64,000 nt of DNA, taken from NCBI GenBank assembly GCA_937900485.1, contig CALCEL010000109.1, forward strand, positions 1 through 64,000. The letters are read 5' to 3'. The position numbers were made by a program, and so were the translations under genes. Below the pieces are notes generated by a model. The model was not told the origin of the DNA and ran no database searches. It worked only from the letters and a program-made list of their open reading frames with translations. This DNA comes from an uncultured Prevotellaceae bacterium. GTDB lineage: Bacteria; Bacteroidota; Bacteroidia; Bacteroidales; Bacteroidaceae. Positions 1 through 7,851 of the stretch are shown piece after piece (position 1 is the stretch's first letter; each line of letters begins with the position of its first letter).

Positions 1-298
1 TAAGCCATTCGACGAGCGACATATTAGAACGCTTTATCTTGTCCCACTGCTTGATACCACGGTCTTGCAGGGCGATAATGCGGTCAGACTTTATCTTCTC
101 GGCAATGCTTCGTGTCCTCGCATTGGCAGCTTTGGCATTGGGCAGACTCTCTGGGATGAGATACAGCCCAAGCGATTCATACTTGCGAGTACCCTTCACA
201 TAGATGTCAAGGTACAGGCTGATGTTGCCATCCGCCAATTTGCGTTCTCGAATGCGGATGGGTTCTTTTACCTTCAATGATTTCTTAGGTCTTGCCAT
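1..298 (-). CDS. Tyrosine recombinase (integrase), N-terminal part, cut by window edge
   Basis: The minus strand from 298 to the left edge is open for 99 codons and starts MARPKKSLKVKEPIRIRERK. It goes on with a short beta-rich stretch containing YLDIYVKGTRKYESLGLYL and then a basic helical stretch with KAANARTRSIAEKIK. This matches the arm-type DNA-binding domain seen at the N-terminus of Bacteroidales phage-type integrases. The core-binding and catalytic domains (Arg-His-Arg-Tyr) would lie left of the window and cannot be checked. A good promoter lies just upstream (342-376). The family catalyses site-specific strand exchange for integrative elements, so a mobile element probably lies to the left. 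Family assignment rests on the N-terminus only. Confidence 0.75.
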   Translation of the reverse strand, partial: MARPKKSLKVKEPIRIRERKLADGNISLYLDIYVKGTRKYESLGLYLIPESLPNAKAANARTRSIAEKIKSDRIIALQDRGIKQWDKIKRSNMSLVEWL

Positions 299-341
299 TG
301 CGACATTATTAAAAGTTACACATAACGTTCAAAACTCGGTG

Positions 342-376
342 CAAAGATACAACAAAAATTTGAATCACGTAACAAA
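342..376 (-). promoter_or_regulatory. Candidate promoter of the integrase gene
   Basis: On the minus strand TATCTTTG (349 to 342) matches the Bacteroidota -7 box TAnnTTTG. A TTTG at 376-373 could serve as the -33 element, although the spacing of 23 bp is a little long. The leader to the ATG at 298 is about 40 nt. Confidence 0.5.
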
Positions 377-637
377 TATGCAACAAAAAGTGTATCACAA
401 TAGCGGAAGTTAGCATAGTTTAATAATTATCGTAAAATCTGCTAAAGTGCTTTAATACAATGGTATTTCGTTACTTTTATTATAAATCTTTCGTTTTATT
501 TTCTTTTATCAAACCCTATACTTTGTTGGTTTCCTTCTGTCAAGCGTATTTTGTCCTATTTTCCGGACAAGGCTACTGATAGTCACATCTTCTTTTAATG
601 TGAAATGTGCGGTAGGGTGGTATACGCTTTAGACTTG

Positions 638-935
638 ACCAGATTTCCTATTCACACTGCCATTTTTTGTTGTCCGAAACTCCTCTTTTTCTGTTGACAC
701 GGGGCAACGAAAAAATGACTTCTGAAATTTTATCGTGGCTTATTCGGCATCTGAAAATCTTAGGTTAGGACGTTGAAAAGTTAAGGTTAGGATTTTTAAA
801 TTCTCAGACCTGTATACAGACTATCTCCTAACCTGAGAATTTTAAAAAAGAGACACATGGTTTTTGAAAGCCTTGTAATAAGATTATCAGTGGATTAACG
901 CAATTTTTGCGGAAAATAGGCATAGGAAATTTGGT
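638..935 (+). repeat. Dispersed ~298-bp intergenic element, copy 1
   Basis: The copy is bounded by an imperfect terminal inverted repeat, ACCAGATTTCCTAT at 638 and ATAGGAAATTTGGT ending at 935. TCTTAGGTTAGG (758-769) faces CCTAACCTGAGA (827-838), which can pair with one G-U. The block CTTAGG sits about 120 nt from the left end, as in the other three copies, so the copies are nearly free of indels. After the right end, TTGTCCGATATTCC (947-960) resembles TTGTCCGAAACTCC inside the left part. Three other copies are at 29178, 44470 and, inverted, 57558. Confidence 0.85.
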
Positions 936-1090
936 TATAGTCAAAATTGTCCGATATTCCACCTGTCAGTCTTGTTCTGGTTATGGCCTTGTTGTGTCTG
1001 TGTATAGTGAAGGTGCTAACCTTCCATAGTTATGCTTGTGTTAATCTTTGGTTCTGTATAATAATGACTCTGAGCTATTTACACAATAAA

Positions 1091-1118
1091 CCCCGAAAGT
1101 CTTTATGAACTTTCGGGG
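1091..1118 (-). terminator. Intrinsic terminator of clpB
   Basis: CCCCGAAAGT (1091-1100) and ACTTTCGGGG (1109-1118) form a perfect 10-bp stem with an 8-nt loop. On the minus strand it is followed by TTTATTGT, so it fits the end of clpB transcription, 34 bp past the stop codon. Confidence 0.85.
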
Positions 1119-1151
1119 TGCACTTCATGACACGCGCCGTCAGTGTGTCGC

Positions 1152-3704
1152 TTAATTTCTGAATATCAGCTGTCCGTCGCTCGCGTCCACTGTGATCTTG
1201 CTGTCCCTTCTCACTTCTCCGGACAGAATCTTCTTAGAAAGCTCGTTGAGCAGCTCTCTTTGCAATGCCCTCTTGACAGGTCTTGCGCCGAACTCAGGGT
1301 CGAAGCCCGCTTTGGCGATGGCATCGATGGCATCGTCTGTACATTCCATTGATATACCGTTCTCCTGTAGAGATTTTGCCACACTGTTTACCTGTAGTCT
1401 CACGATGTGTCTTATCTCATCCTTGTTCAGCGGTTTGAACATCATGATCTCATCGATACGGTTGAGGAACTCAGGTCTGATGCTCTTCTTCAGCATGTAC
1501 ATCACTTCCTCGTACGCGTCCTCGCCTTTTTCCATTATGATGTGGCTGCCCAAGTTGGACGTCATGATGATGATGGTGTTCTTGAAGTTGACCGTCCTGC
1601 CCTTGTTGTCTGTCAGACGTCCGTCGTCGAGAACCTGAAGCAGGATGTTGAACACGTCAGGATGTGCTTTCTCTATTTCGTCGAACAGGATGACGGAGTA
1701 TGGCTTGCGCCGCACGGCCTCGGTGAGCTGTCCACCCTCGTCGTAGCCTACGTATCCTGGAGGCGCTCCTATCAGACGGCTGACGCTATGCTTCTCCTGA
1801 TACTCACTCATGTCTATTCGCGTCATCATTGTCTCGTCGTCGAACAGGTATTCTGCCAATGCCTTGGCGAGCTCGGTCTTTCCGACTCCGGTGGTACCGA
1901 GGAAGATGAAGCTTCCTATAGGTCTCTTAGGGTCCTGAAGGCCAGCCCGGCTTCTCCTGACTGCGTCAGACACAGCCTGTATCGCCTCGTTCTGTCCTAC
2001 CACGCGTTTGTGCAACTCGTCCTCGAGGTTCAGCAGTTTCGTGCGCTCGCTCATTTGCATCTTGCTGACAGGGATGCCCGTCCATCTGCTGACCACGTCG
2101 GCGATGTCGTCGGCTGTCACCTCTTCCTTAATCATGGCGTTGCTGCCTTGTGTCTTGCTCAGCTCTTCCTGTATCTTGGCGATGTCAGCCTCCAGCTCCT
2201 TGAGCTTGCCGTAGCGTATCTCTGCCACCTTGCCGTAGTCGCCCTCACGCTCGGCCTTGTCAGCCTCAAACTTCAGCTGTTCGATCTGCTGCTTGTCTTG
2301 TTGTATCTTGTTGACGAGTCCTCTCTCTGCCTGCCATTTGCTGTTGTATGATGTCTCCTCGTCCTTGAGGTCCGCTATCTCTTTGTTCAATGACTCCAGT
2401 TTGTCCGTGTCACCCTCACGTTTGATAGCCTCGCGCTCTATCTCGAGCTGTTTGAGACGACGTGTTATCTCGTCGAGTTCCTCAGGCAGAGAGTCTCGCT
2501 CCATCCTCAGTTTGGCGGCTGCCTCATCCATGAGGTCAATCGCCTTGTCCGGCAGGAACCTCTCCGTGATGTATCTGTTTGACAGCTCCACGGCGGCTAT
2601 GATGGCTTCGTCCTTGATACGTACTTTGTGGTGGTTCTCGTAGCGTTCCTTCAGTCCACGAAGTATTGACACGCTGGATGGCACGTCAGGCTCGTCCACC
2701 ATGACGGTCTGGAATCGGCGCTCCAGCGCCTTGTCCTTCTCGAAGTATTTCTGGTACTCGTCGAGTGTCGTTGCTCCAATGCTCCTGAGCTCTCCTCTTG
2801 CCAGAGCTGGCTTGAGGATATTGGCGGCGTCCATTGCGCCCTCGCTCTTTCCTGCTCCCACTAACGTGTGTATCTCGTCTATGAAGAGGATGATGTTACC
2901 CTCACTCTTAGTCACCTCGTTGATGACGGATTTCAGTCTCTCCTCAAACTCACCCTTGTATTTGGCGCCGGCTATGAGCGCTCCCATGTCGAGTGAGTAA
3001 AGACGTTTGTCCTTGAGGTTGTCAGGGACGTCACCACGTAGTATCCTGTGTGCCAAGCCTTCCACGATGGCCGTCTTTCCTGTTCCTGGCTCACCGATGA
3101 GGATAGGGTTGTTCTTCGTCCTTCTTGACAGGATTTGAAGCACCCTTCGTATCTCCTCGTCACGACCGATGACTGGGTCTAGCTTACCTGACCTGGCCTG
3201 CTCGATGAGGTTGGTGGCGTACTTTTCCAACGCTTGGTATGTGTCCTCGCTCGACTGACTGTCCACCTTCTGACCGTTACGCAGCTCGGATATTGCTTTG
3301 CGCATGCCGTCCTCCGTAAAGCCGAAGTCCTTCATTATCTTGCTTGTGGTGCTTTCTGTCTGTAGTAACGCCAATAAGATAGGCTCAAGACTGACGAACT
3401 CGTCGCCCATCTCCTTTGAGTTGCTGATGGCTTTCTGCAATACCTCGTTGGTCTTCCTGTCAAGGTACGGCTCGCTGCCGCTGACCTTTGGCCTGGACGC
3501 TGCCTCGCTGGTTATCAGCTCCTGAAACTTCCGCGCGTTGATGCCCAATTTCTGAAAGATAAAGTTGGTTACATTCTCGCCAACTTTAAGTATACCGACC
3601 ATGAGGTGTACCGGCTCAATCATCTGCTGCCCATTCTGCTGGACAACATTGACTGCCTCTTGTATCGCCTCTTGTGCTTTGATTGTAAAGTTGTTGAAGT
3701 TCAT
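1152..3704 (-). CDS. clpB: ATP-dependent disaggregase ClpB
   Basis: ClpB is a hexameric cytoplasmic AAA+ chaperone that rescues aggregated proteins together with DnaK. The 850-residue product has the Clp N domain (residues 1-145), a first AAA+ module with Walker A GEPGTGKT at 204-211 and Walker B LFIDEIHTL, a long charged coiled-coil middle domain (about 390-510), and a second AAA+ module with Walker A GTTGVGKT, then the D2-small domain. No IGF loop for ClpP docking is seen, which separates it from ClpA/ClpX. The frame can extend to 3761, but the family begins MNFNNFTIKAQE, so the ATG at 3704 is preferred; the extra 19 residues are polar and unlike the family. It stands alone, divergent from nrdD, with its own terminator. 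Confidence 0.96.
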   Translation of the reverse strand: MNFNNFTIKAQEAIQEAVNVVQQNGQQMIEPVHLMVGILKVGENVTNFIFQKLGINARKFQELITSEAASRPKVSGSEPYLDRKTNEVLQKAISNSKEMGDEFVSLEPILLALLQTESTTSKIMKDFGFTEDGMRKAISELRNGQKVDSQSSEDTYQALEKYATNLIEQARSGKLDPVIGRDEEIRRVLQILSRRTKNNPILIGEPGTGKTAIVEGLAHRILRGDVPDNLKDKRLYSLDMGALIAGAKYKGEFEERLKSVINEVTKSEGNIILFIDEIHTLVGAGKSEGAMDAANILKPALARGELRSIGATTLDEYQKYFEKDKALERRFQTVMVDEPDVPSSVSILRGLKERYENHHKVRIKDEAIIAAVELSNRYITERFLPDKAIDLMDEAAAKLRMERDSLPEELDEITRRLKQLEIEREAIKREGDTDKLESLNKEIADLKDEETSYNSKWQAERGLVNKIQQDKQQIEQLKFEADKAEREGDYGKVAEIRYGKLKELEADIAKIQEELSKTQGSNAMIKEEVTADDIADVVSRWTGIPVSKMQMSERTKLLNLEDELHKRVVGQNEAIQAVSDAVRRSRAGLQDPKRPIGSFIFLGTTGVGKTELAKALAEYLFDDETMMTRIDMSEYQEKHSVSRLIGAPPGYVGYDEGGQLTEAVRRKPYSVILFDEIEKAHPDVFNILLQVLDDGRLTDNKGRTVNFKNTIIIMTSNLGSHIIMEKGEDAYEEVMYMLKKSIRPEFLNRIDEIMMFKPLNKDEIRHIVRLQVNSVAKSLQENGISMECTDDAIDAIAKAGFDPEFGARPVKRALQRELLNELSKKILSGEVRRDSKITVDASDGQLIFRN

Positions 3705-3790
3705 AATTCTTTTATTTAAGTTGTTGTTATCAATCGTTTCGTCTGTTTTTTTGCTTTTCATTGCTCAAATGGTGTTCCAAGTGCTTTTCC

Positions 3791-3825
3791 GTGACAAATT
3801 GACGTGTTTGCAGGACAATTTGGCA
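3791..3825. promoter_or_regulatory. Paired GACAAATTGAC-like motifs upstream of clpB
   Basis: Two related sequences, GTGACAAATTGACG (3791-3804) and GGACAATTTGGCA (3813-3825), lie 22 bp apart and about 90-120 bp upstream of the clpB start. Such spacing suits a binding site or alternative promoter for heat-shock control. The function is inferred from position only; no regulator is identified. Confidence 0.3.
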
Positions 3826-4410
3826 TTTTCAGAGCTTTTTTCGTGTACTTTCTGTCTTACCCGTAGTTTTGCCCTTGTCTATTTCTGATGAGTGTCTCGA
3901 CCGGCTGCTGTTGCCGTTCGAGCCACGGATAAATGACCGTGATATTAGCTGTTTGCGTATGAAGTTTATGTTTTTTTGACATTTATGTTGGATGGGTCTG
4001 TGACGACCGTGCTCTTCTGGCTCCGTTTTCAACACCTTATTCTATAATGGTAGCTCTATTATTATCTTACGGTTGCTCTCAGAAGGGAAGATTTGATTGT
4101 AATATTTACAAGATTTAATTAATGTCGCTTGCGCTACTTGTGTTTTTATTGGTTTTGTATTATGTTGACTCTTTGTCTGTTATGTGATGAGGAGTGATGC
4201 TTTTTTGTCGTAAAACTTGTATAGTTCAAACATTCCTTCACGTTGTCTGACCGCACCGTTTTGATTGTCTTGAAGTTGTTTTTCTGAGTCAATTTAAATG
4301 TCTTCGCTCAATTCGAAGGTGGTCAAGGTCTCTTGAAATGGAGATGTTTCGATGGTTAAGTTTGAGTCTCTATTTGAACTGAGTTCTAATAAAAAAAATT
4401 ATCATGATAT

Positions 4411-4444
4411 GTTTAGTGTTTCTATTTATTCTTTTATATCTTTG
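4411..4444 (+). promoter_or_regulatory. Candidate nrdD promoter
   Basis: TATCTTTG at 4437-4444 is an exact TAnnTTTG -7 box. GTTTAG at 4411-4416 is a weak -33 element, about 20 bp upstream. The leader to the nrdD ATG would be about 65 nt. Confidence 0.55.
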
Positions 4445-4514
4445 CATGCAGAAAGTAAAGACGAAACTTATACCATTTCATTTAACTATATAACCAATTA
4501 AGAAATTAGGTCTC

Positions 4515-6722
4515 ATGATTCAAACTGTTAAGAAGCGTGATGGTCGCATTGTCGGCTATAACGAGGAAAAGATAAAGGCAGCGATACGTAAGGCCATGTT
4601 GGCAACGGATAAGGGTGAGGATGAAGCTCTTATTCAGCGTATCTCTGATCGTATAGGCAGTACGGGTAAGGAGCAGATGGACGTTGAAGCCATTCAGGAC
4701 TCTGTCGAGATTGAGCTCATGAAGAGCTCCCGTAAGGACGTGGCTAAGAAGTACATCGCTTATCGTGACCAGCGTAGCATTGCGCGACGTGCCAAGACTC
4801 GTGACCTGTTCCAGGCTATCATCGACGCTAAGAGCAACGACGTGACTCGTGAGAACGCAAATATGAACGCGGACTCTCCAGCGGGTATGATGATGAAGTT
4901 CGCGAGTGAGACCACGAAGCCGTTCGTTGATGACTATCTTCTGTCTCCTGATGTTCGTGAGGCTGTGAAGAACAATCTCTTGCATATCCACGACAAGGAT
5001 TATTATCCTACAAAGTCGTTGACATGTGTTCAGCATCCTCTGGACAAGATACTGAGGGAAGGTTTTATGGCAGGACACGGGGAGAGTAGACCTGCTAAGA
5101 GGATTGAGACTGCCAGCGTCATCGCTTGTATCTCGCTGGAGACTGCACAGAACGAGATGCACGGAGGACAGGCAATACCCGCGTTTGACTTCTACATGGC
5201 TCCTTATGTCAGAGCGTCTTATGTCGAGGAGGTGAAGTATATTGAGCAGATTACTGGTCAAGAGTATGCCGAGCTGTACGATGCCGAGATTGATGACTAC
5301 ATCAAGAAGCCGCTTGACGGTCTTACTGGTAAGGAACGCGCTAAGCAGCATGCCATCAACAGAACGGTGGGACGTGTGCATCAGGCTATGGAGGCGTTTA
5401 TACATAACATGAACACTATCCATTCACGTGGTGGTAATCAGGTAGTCTTTAGCTCTATCAACTATGGTACTGATACCAGTGCCGAGGGACGTTGCGTCAT
5501 CCGTGAGCTCCTCGAGTCAACATACGAGGGAGTCGGCAACGGCGCTACTGCTATATTCCCAATACAGATATGGAAGAAGAAGAGGGGCATCAGCTATCTG
5601 CCTACTGACCGTAACTATGACTTGTACTGCTATGCCTGCAAGGTGACGGCGAGACGTTTCTTCCCTAACTTCGTCAATCTGGACGCTCCATTCAACTATA
5701 ATGAGAAATGGAGAGAGGATGACCCGGAGAGGTATAAGTGGGAGGTGGCTACCATGGGATGCCGTACAAGGGTGTTCGAAAACCGATTCGGCGAGAAGAC
5801 AAGCATCGGACGTGGAAATATCTCTTTCTCTACTATTAATATCGTGGGGCTGGCTCTTGAGTGTAGGAATATCGAGAATGAGGAGAGCCGTGTCAACGCT
5901 TTCTTCGCTCATCTGGATGAGCTGCTTGAGATTACAGCTAAACAGCTGCACGAGAGGTATCTCTTCCAGAAGACGGCTCTCGTTAAACAGTTCCAGCTCG
6001 TCATGTCTAAGCTGTGGGTCGGCGGAGAGAACCTGAAGGATGACGATACTATCGCCTCTGTGATTAATCAGGGAACGCTGGGTATTGGTTTCATCGGTCT
6101 CGCTGAGTGCTTGATAGCTTTGATTGGTAAGCACCACGGTGAGAGCGAGAAGGCACAAGAGCTTGGACTGCGTATAGTGAAGTATATGCGTGACAGGGTG
6201 ATGGACTTCAGTGAGAAGTACCAGCATAACTATTCTGTCTTGGCTACACCTGCCGAGGGACTCGCCGGACGTTTCACTAAGGGCGATAAGAAAAAGTTCG
6301 GTATCGTTCCTGGAGTGACGGATAAGGATTACTACACGAACTCTAATCATGTGCCTGTATACTATCACTGCAGCCCTCGTCATAAGGCGGAAATTGAGGC
6401 TCCATATCACGTGTTTACGGGTGGTGGACATATTTTCTATGTGGAGATTGACGGAGACGCCACACATAATCCTCAGGCGATAATGAATATTGTGGATCTG
6501 ATGGATGAGTATAATATCGGATATGGTTCTGTTAACCATAACAGAAATCGCTGTATGACGTGTGGATATGAGGATGCCACAGAGAATCTTAAAGTGTGTC
6601 CTAAGTGCGGCGGTACTCATATAGATACTTTGCAGCGCATCACAGGTTATCTGGTGGGTACTACTGAGCGTTGGAACTCGGGTAAACTCGCTGAGCTTAA
6701 TGACAGGGTGGTGCATAAGTAA
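4515..6722 (+). CDS. nrdD: Anaerobic ribonucleoside-triphosphate reductase
   Basis: Class III ribonucleotide reductase makes dNTPs from NTPs under anoxia using a glycyl radical and formate. The 735-residue protein begins with an ATP-cone (residues 1-95, KRDGRIVGYNEEKIKAAIRKA), which sets overall activity by ATP/dATP. The catalytic barrel follows. Near the C-terminus is a zinc-binding set, CMTC and CPKC, then RITGYLVG, in which Gly711 lines up with the radical glycine of the family. Length and motifs are complete. The activase gene nrdG lies 89 bp downstream beyond a hairpin. An oxygen-free lifestyle is implied, since no class I enzyme is seen in this window. Confidence 0.97.
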   Translation: MIQTVKKRDGRIVGYNEEKIKAAIRKAMLATDKGEDEALIQRISDRIGSTGKEQMDVEAIQDSVEIELMKSSRKDVAKKYIAYRDQRSIARRAKTRDLFQAIIDAKSNDVTRENANMNADSPAGMMMKFASETTKPFVDDYLLSPDVREAVKNNLLHIHDKDYYPTKSLTCVQHPLDKILREGFMAGHGESRPAKRIETASVIACISLETAQNEMHGGQAIPAFDFYMAPYVRASYVEEVKYIEQITGQEYAELYDAEIDDYIKKPLDGLTGKERAKQHAINRTVGRVHQAMEAFIHNMNTIHSRGGNQVVFSSINYGTDTSAEGRCVIRELLESTYEGVGNGATAIFPIQIWKKKRGISYLPTDRNYDLYCYACKVTARRFFPNFVNLDAPFNYNEKWREDDPERYKWEVATMGCRTRVFENRFGEKTSIGRGNISFSTINIVGLALECRNIENEESRVNAFFAHLDELLEITAKQLHERYLFQKTALVKQFQLVMSKLWVGGENLKDDDTIASVINQGTLGIGFIGLAECLIALIGKHHGESEKAQELGLRIVKYMRDRVMDFSEKYQHNYSVLATPAEGLAGRFTKGDKKKFGIVPGVTDKDYYTNSNHVPVYYHCSPRHKAEIEAPYHVFTGGGHIFYVEIDGDATHNPQAIMNIVDLMDEYNIGYGSVNHNRNRCMTCGYEDATENLKVCPKCGGTHIDTLQRITGYLVGTTERWNSGKLAELNDRVVHK

Positions 6723-6746
6723 TATATTCTGAATGATAAAGTGATG

Positions 6747-6786
6747 GTCATCCGGTATGAATTATCTACACCGGATGACTTTTTTG
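6747..6786 (+). terminator. Terminator-like hairpin between nrdD and nrdG
   Basis: GTCATCCGGT (6747-6756) and ACCGGATGAC (6770-6779) form a perfect 10-bp stem, followed directly by seven T. This is a textbook intrinsic terminator, yet it lies between two genes whose products act together, so it probably lowers nrdG expression relative to nrdD or ends part of the transcripts. Confidence 0.85.
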
Positions 6787-6811
6787 TTTGTTCACATTAT
6801 TGTCTTTTTGT

Positions 6812-7294
6812 ATGTTGCGAGTCTTGGATATTAAAGAGGGAACTACTGTCGATGGACCAGGGTTACGTACGTCTATCTATTTCTCTGGATGTTCACATCA
6901 TTGTGAAGGTTGCCATAATCCACAGTCTTGGGATTATGAGGCAGGACATGAGATGACCGTCGATGAGATTATGAAGGTCATTGACTATAATAATTTCGAC
7001 GTGACATTTTCTGGCGGGGATCCTCTGTTTCAACTTGACGAGGTGACGAATCTCGCGCGTGAGATAAAGAGAGGCGGCAGGAATATCTGGTGTTATACAG
7101 GGTATAAATGGGAGGTGGTGTCTAAGGACGCACGTTATTCTTCTCTGCTTGAGAATATCGACGTTCTTGTTGACGGACCGTTTGTGTTGGCTAAACGCGA
7201 CATCTCCTTGCTGTTCCGAGGAAGTGACAACCAACGTCTTATTGACGTGCGCAAGTCGTTGGATAACGACAGGGTGGTGGAGTGGACAATGTGA
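6812..7294 (+). CDS. nrdG: Anaerobic ribonucleotide reductase activating protein
   Basis: NrdG is a small radical-SAM enzyme that uses a [4Fe-4S] cluster and S-adenosylmethionine to form the glycyl radical on NrdD. The 160-residue product starts MLRVLDIKEGTTVDGPGLRT, typical for the family. It carries the cluster motif CSHHCEGCH (CxxxCxxC), then FSGGDPLFQ, the GGE-like SAM-binding stretch. An upstream ATG at 6788 is in frame, but the eight extra residues (MFTLLSFC) lie against the preceding terminator T-run and are unlike the family, so the ATG at 6812 is chosen. It follows nrdD on the same strand. Confidence 0.93.
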   Translation: MLRVLDIKEGTTVDGPGLRTSIYFSGCSHHCEGCHNPQSWDYEAGHEMTVDEIMKVIDYNNFDVTFSGGDPLFQLDEVTNLAREIKRGGRNIWCYTGYKWEVVSKDARYSSLLENIDVLVDGPFVLAKRDISLLFRGSDNQRLIDVRKSLDNDRVVEWTM

Positions 7295-7851
7295 CACTCA
7301 CGATAGGTCATGGTCTGATGATTCGTCTCTCTGCTGAGACGAACAGATGATTTGTGTTTTGGGTTTACACCTTATGTATTGACAGAAAATAAAGTGAATG
7401 GCTTTTGTGCAAAGGTAATTTTTGATCAGTTGTTAATAATATTTTCGAATTAGTATATATCCCTAAAGGCGATTAAAAAATATTATTCTTGAATTATAGA
7501 AATAATAGTCAATTGGCAAGATTTATTAATAATCTTTTTTCTTTTGTTCTAAAAATAAATCAAGAGTTTTATTTTTTTATTTAGAAGTATATGTTTTTTT
7601 GCATGTGTTTCATAAATAATTCATAATTTTGTATATAATTGACAAGGTGTTTTTCGTGGTAAAATTCCCATGTAATATACCTTTTTTATGTAATGTGTAG
7701 AACTTCAAAGTGTTATTTGTCTTTGAGGGAAATTTTTTTTCCCCCTTTTGCTTGGTGAATGAGATTTGTATTTAATTCATATCTATTTTTGTTCCATCAA
7801 TAAATGATAAAACATATTATTGATTTCTCTGCATTATCGTGATGTTTTTCT
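7295..7851. other. AT-rich leader region before the polysaccharide locus
   Basis: No gene is seen in 557 bp. A hairpin, TTCGTCTC (7322-7329) with GAGACGAA (7336-7343), follows nrdG but has no immediate T-run, so it is at best a weak terminator. Base composition drops sharply to AT-rich from about 7380, marking the left edge of the polysaccharide region. A candidate promoter lies at 7598-7631. Confidence 0.6.
7598..7631 (+). promoter_or_regulatory. Candidate promoter of the polysaccharide operon
   Basis: TAATTTTG at 7624-7631 is an exact TAnnTTTG -7 box. TTTG at 7598-7601 is a possible -33 element, 22 bp upstream. It would give a leader of roughly 215 nt before the first gene. Long leaders are where UpxY-type antiterminators act in Bacteroides capsule operons (established for that genus, inferred here). 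Confidence 0.4.

Larger units (their letters stand above)
299..1151. other. Intergenic region between integrase and clpB
   Basis: No convincing gene is seen. The stretch holds the integrase promoter, copy 1 of the dispersed element (638-935) and the clpB terminator (1091-1118). No tRNA or obvious attachment-site duplication was found here. Confidence 0.7.
3705..4514. other. Divergent intergenic region clpB / nrdD
   Basis: About 810 bp without a supported gene. It carries the nrdD promoter near its right end and a pair of similar motifs close to clpB (3791-3825). The rest is AT-rich and shows no repeat or RNA gene that I recognise. Confidence 0.6.

Noticed and set aside
204..413. Plus-strand open frames over the integrase start
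   Set aside because: They run against a clear integrase N-terminus with its own promoter and have no family features.
758..769. TTAGGTTAGG reads like a telomere-type repeat
   Set aside because: It occurs only as spaced single units inside the dispersed element, not in tandem arrays.
1407..2351. Long open frame (314 codons) on the plus strand inside clpB
   Set aside because: It lies wholly opposite clpB, which has all family motifs; the antisense product has no recognisable domain, and such frames arise from clpB codon use.
3829..4035. 68-codon minus-strand frame upstream of clpB
   Set aside because: Polar, low-complexity product with no neighbours or motifs to support it.
4506..6716. Two long minus-strand open frames opposite nrdD
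   Set aside because: nrdD is complete and clear; the antisense products are His/Leu/Arg-rich shadows without motifs.
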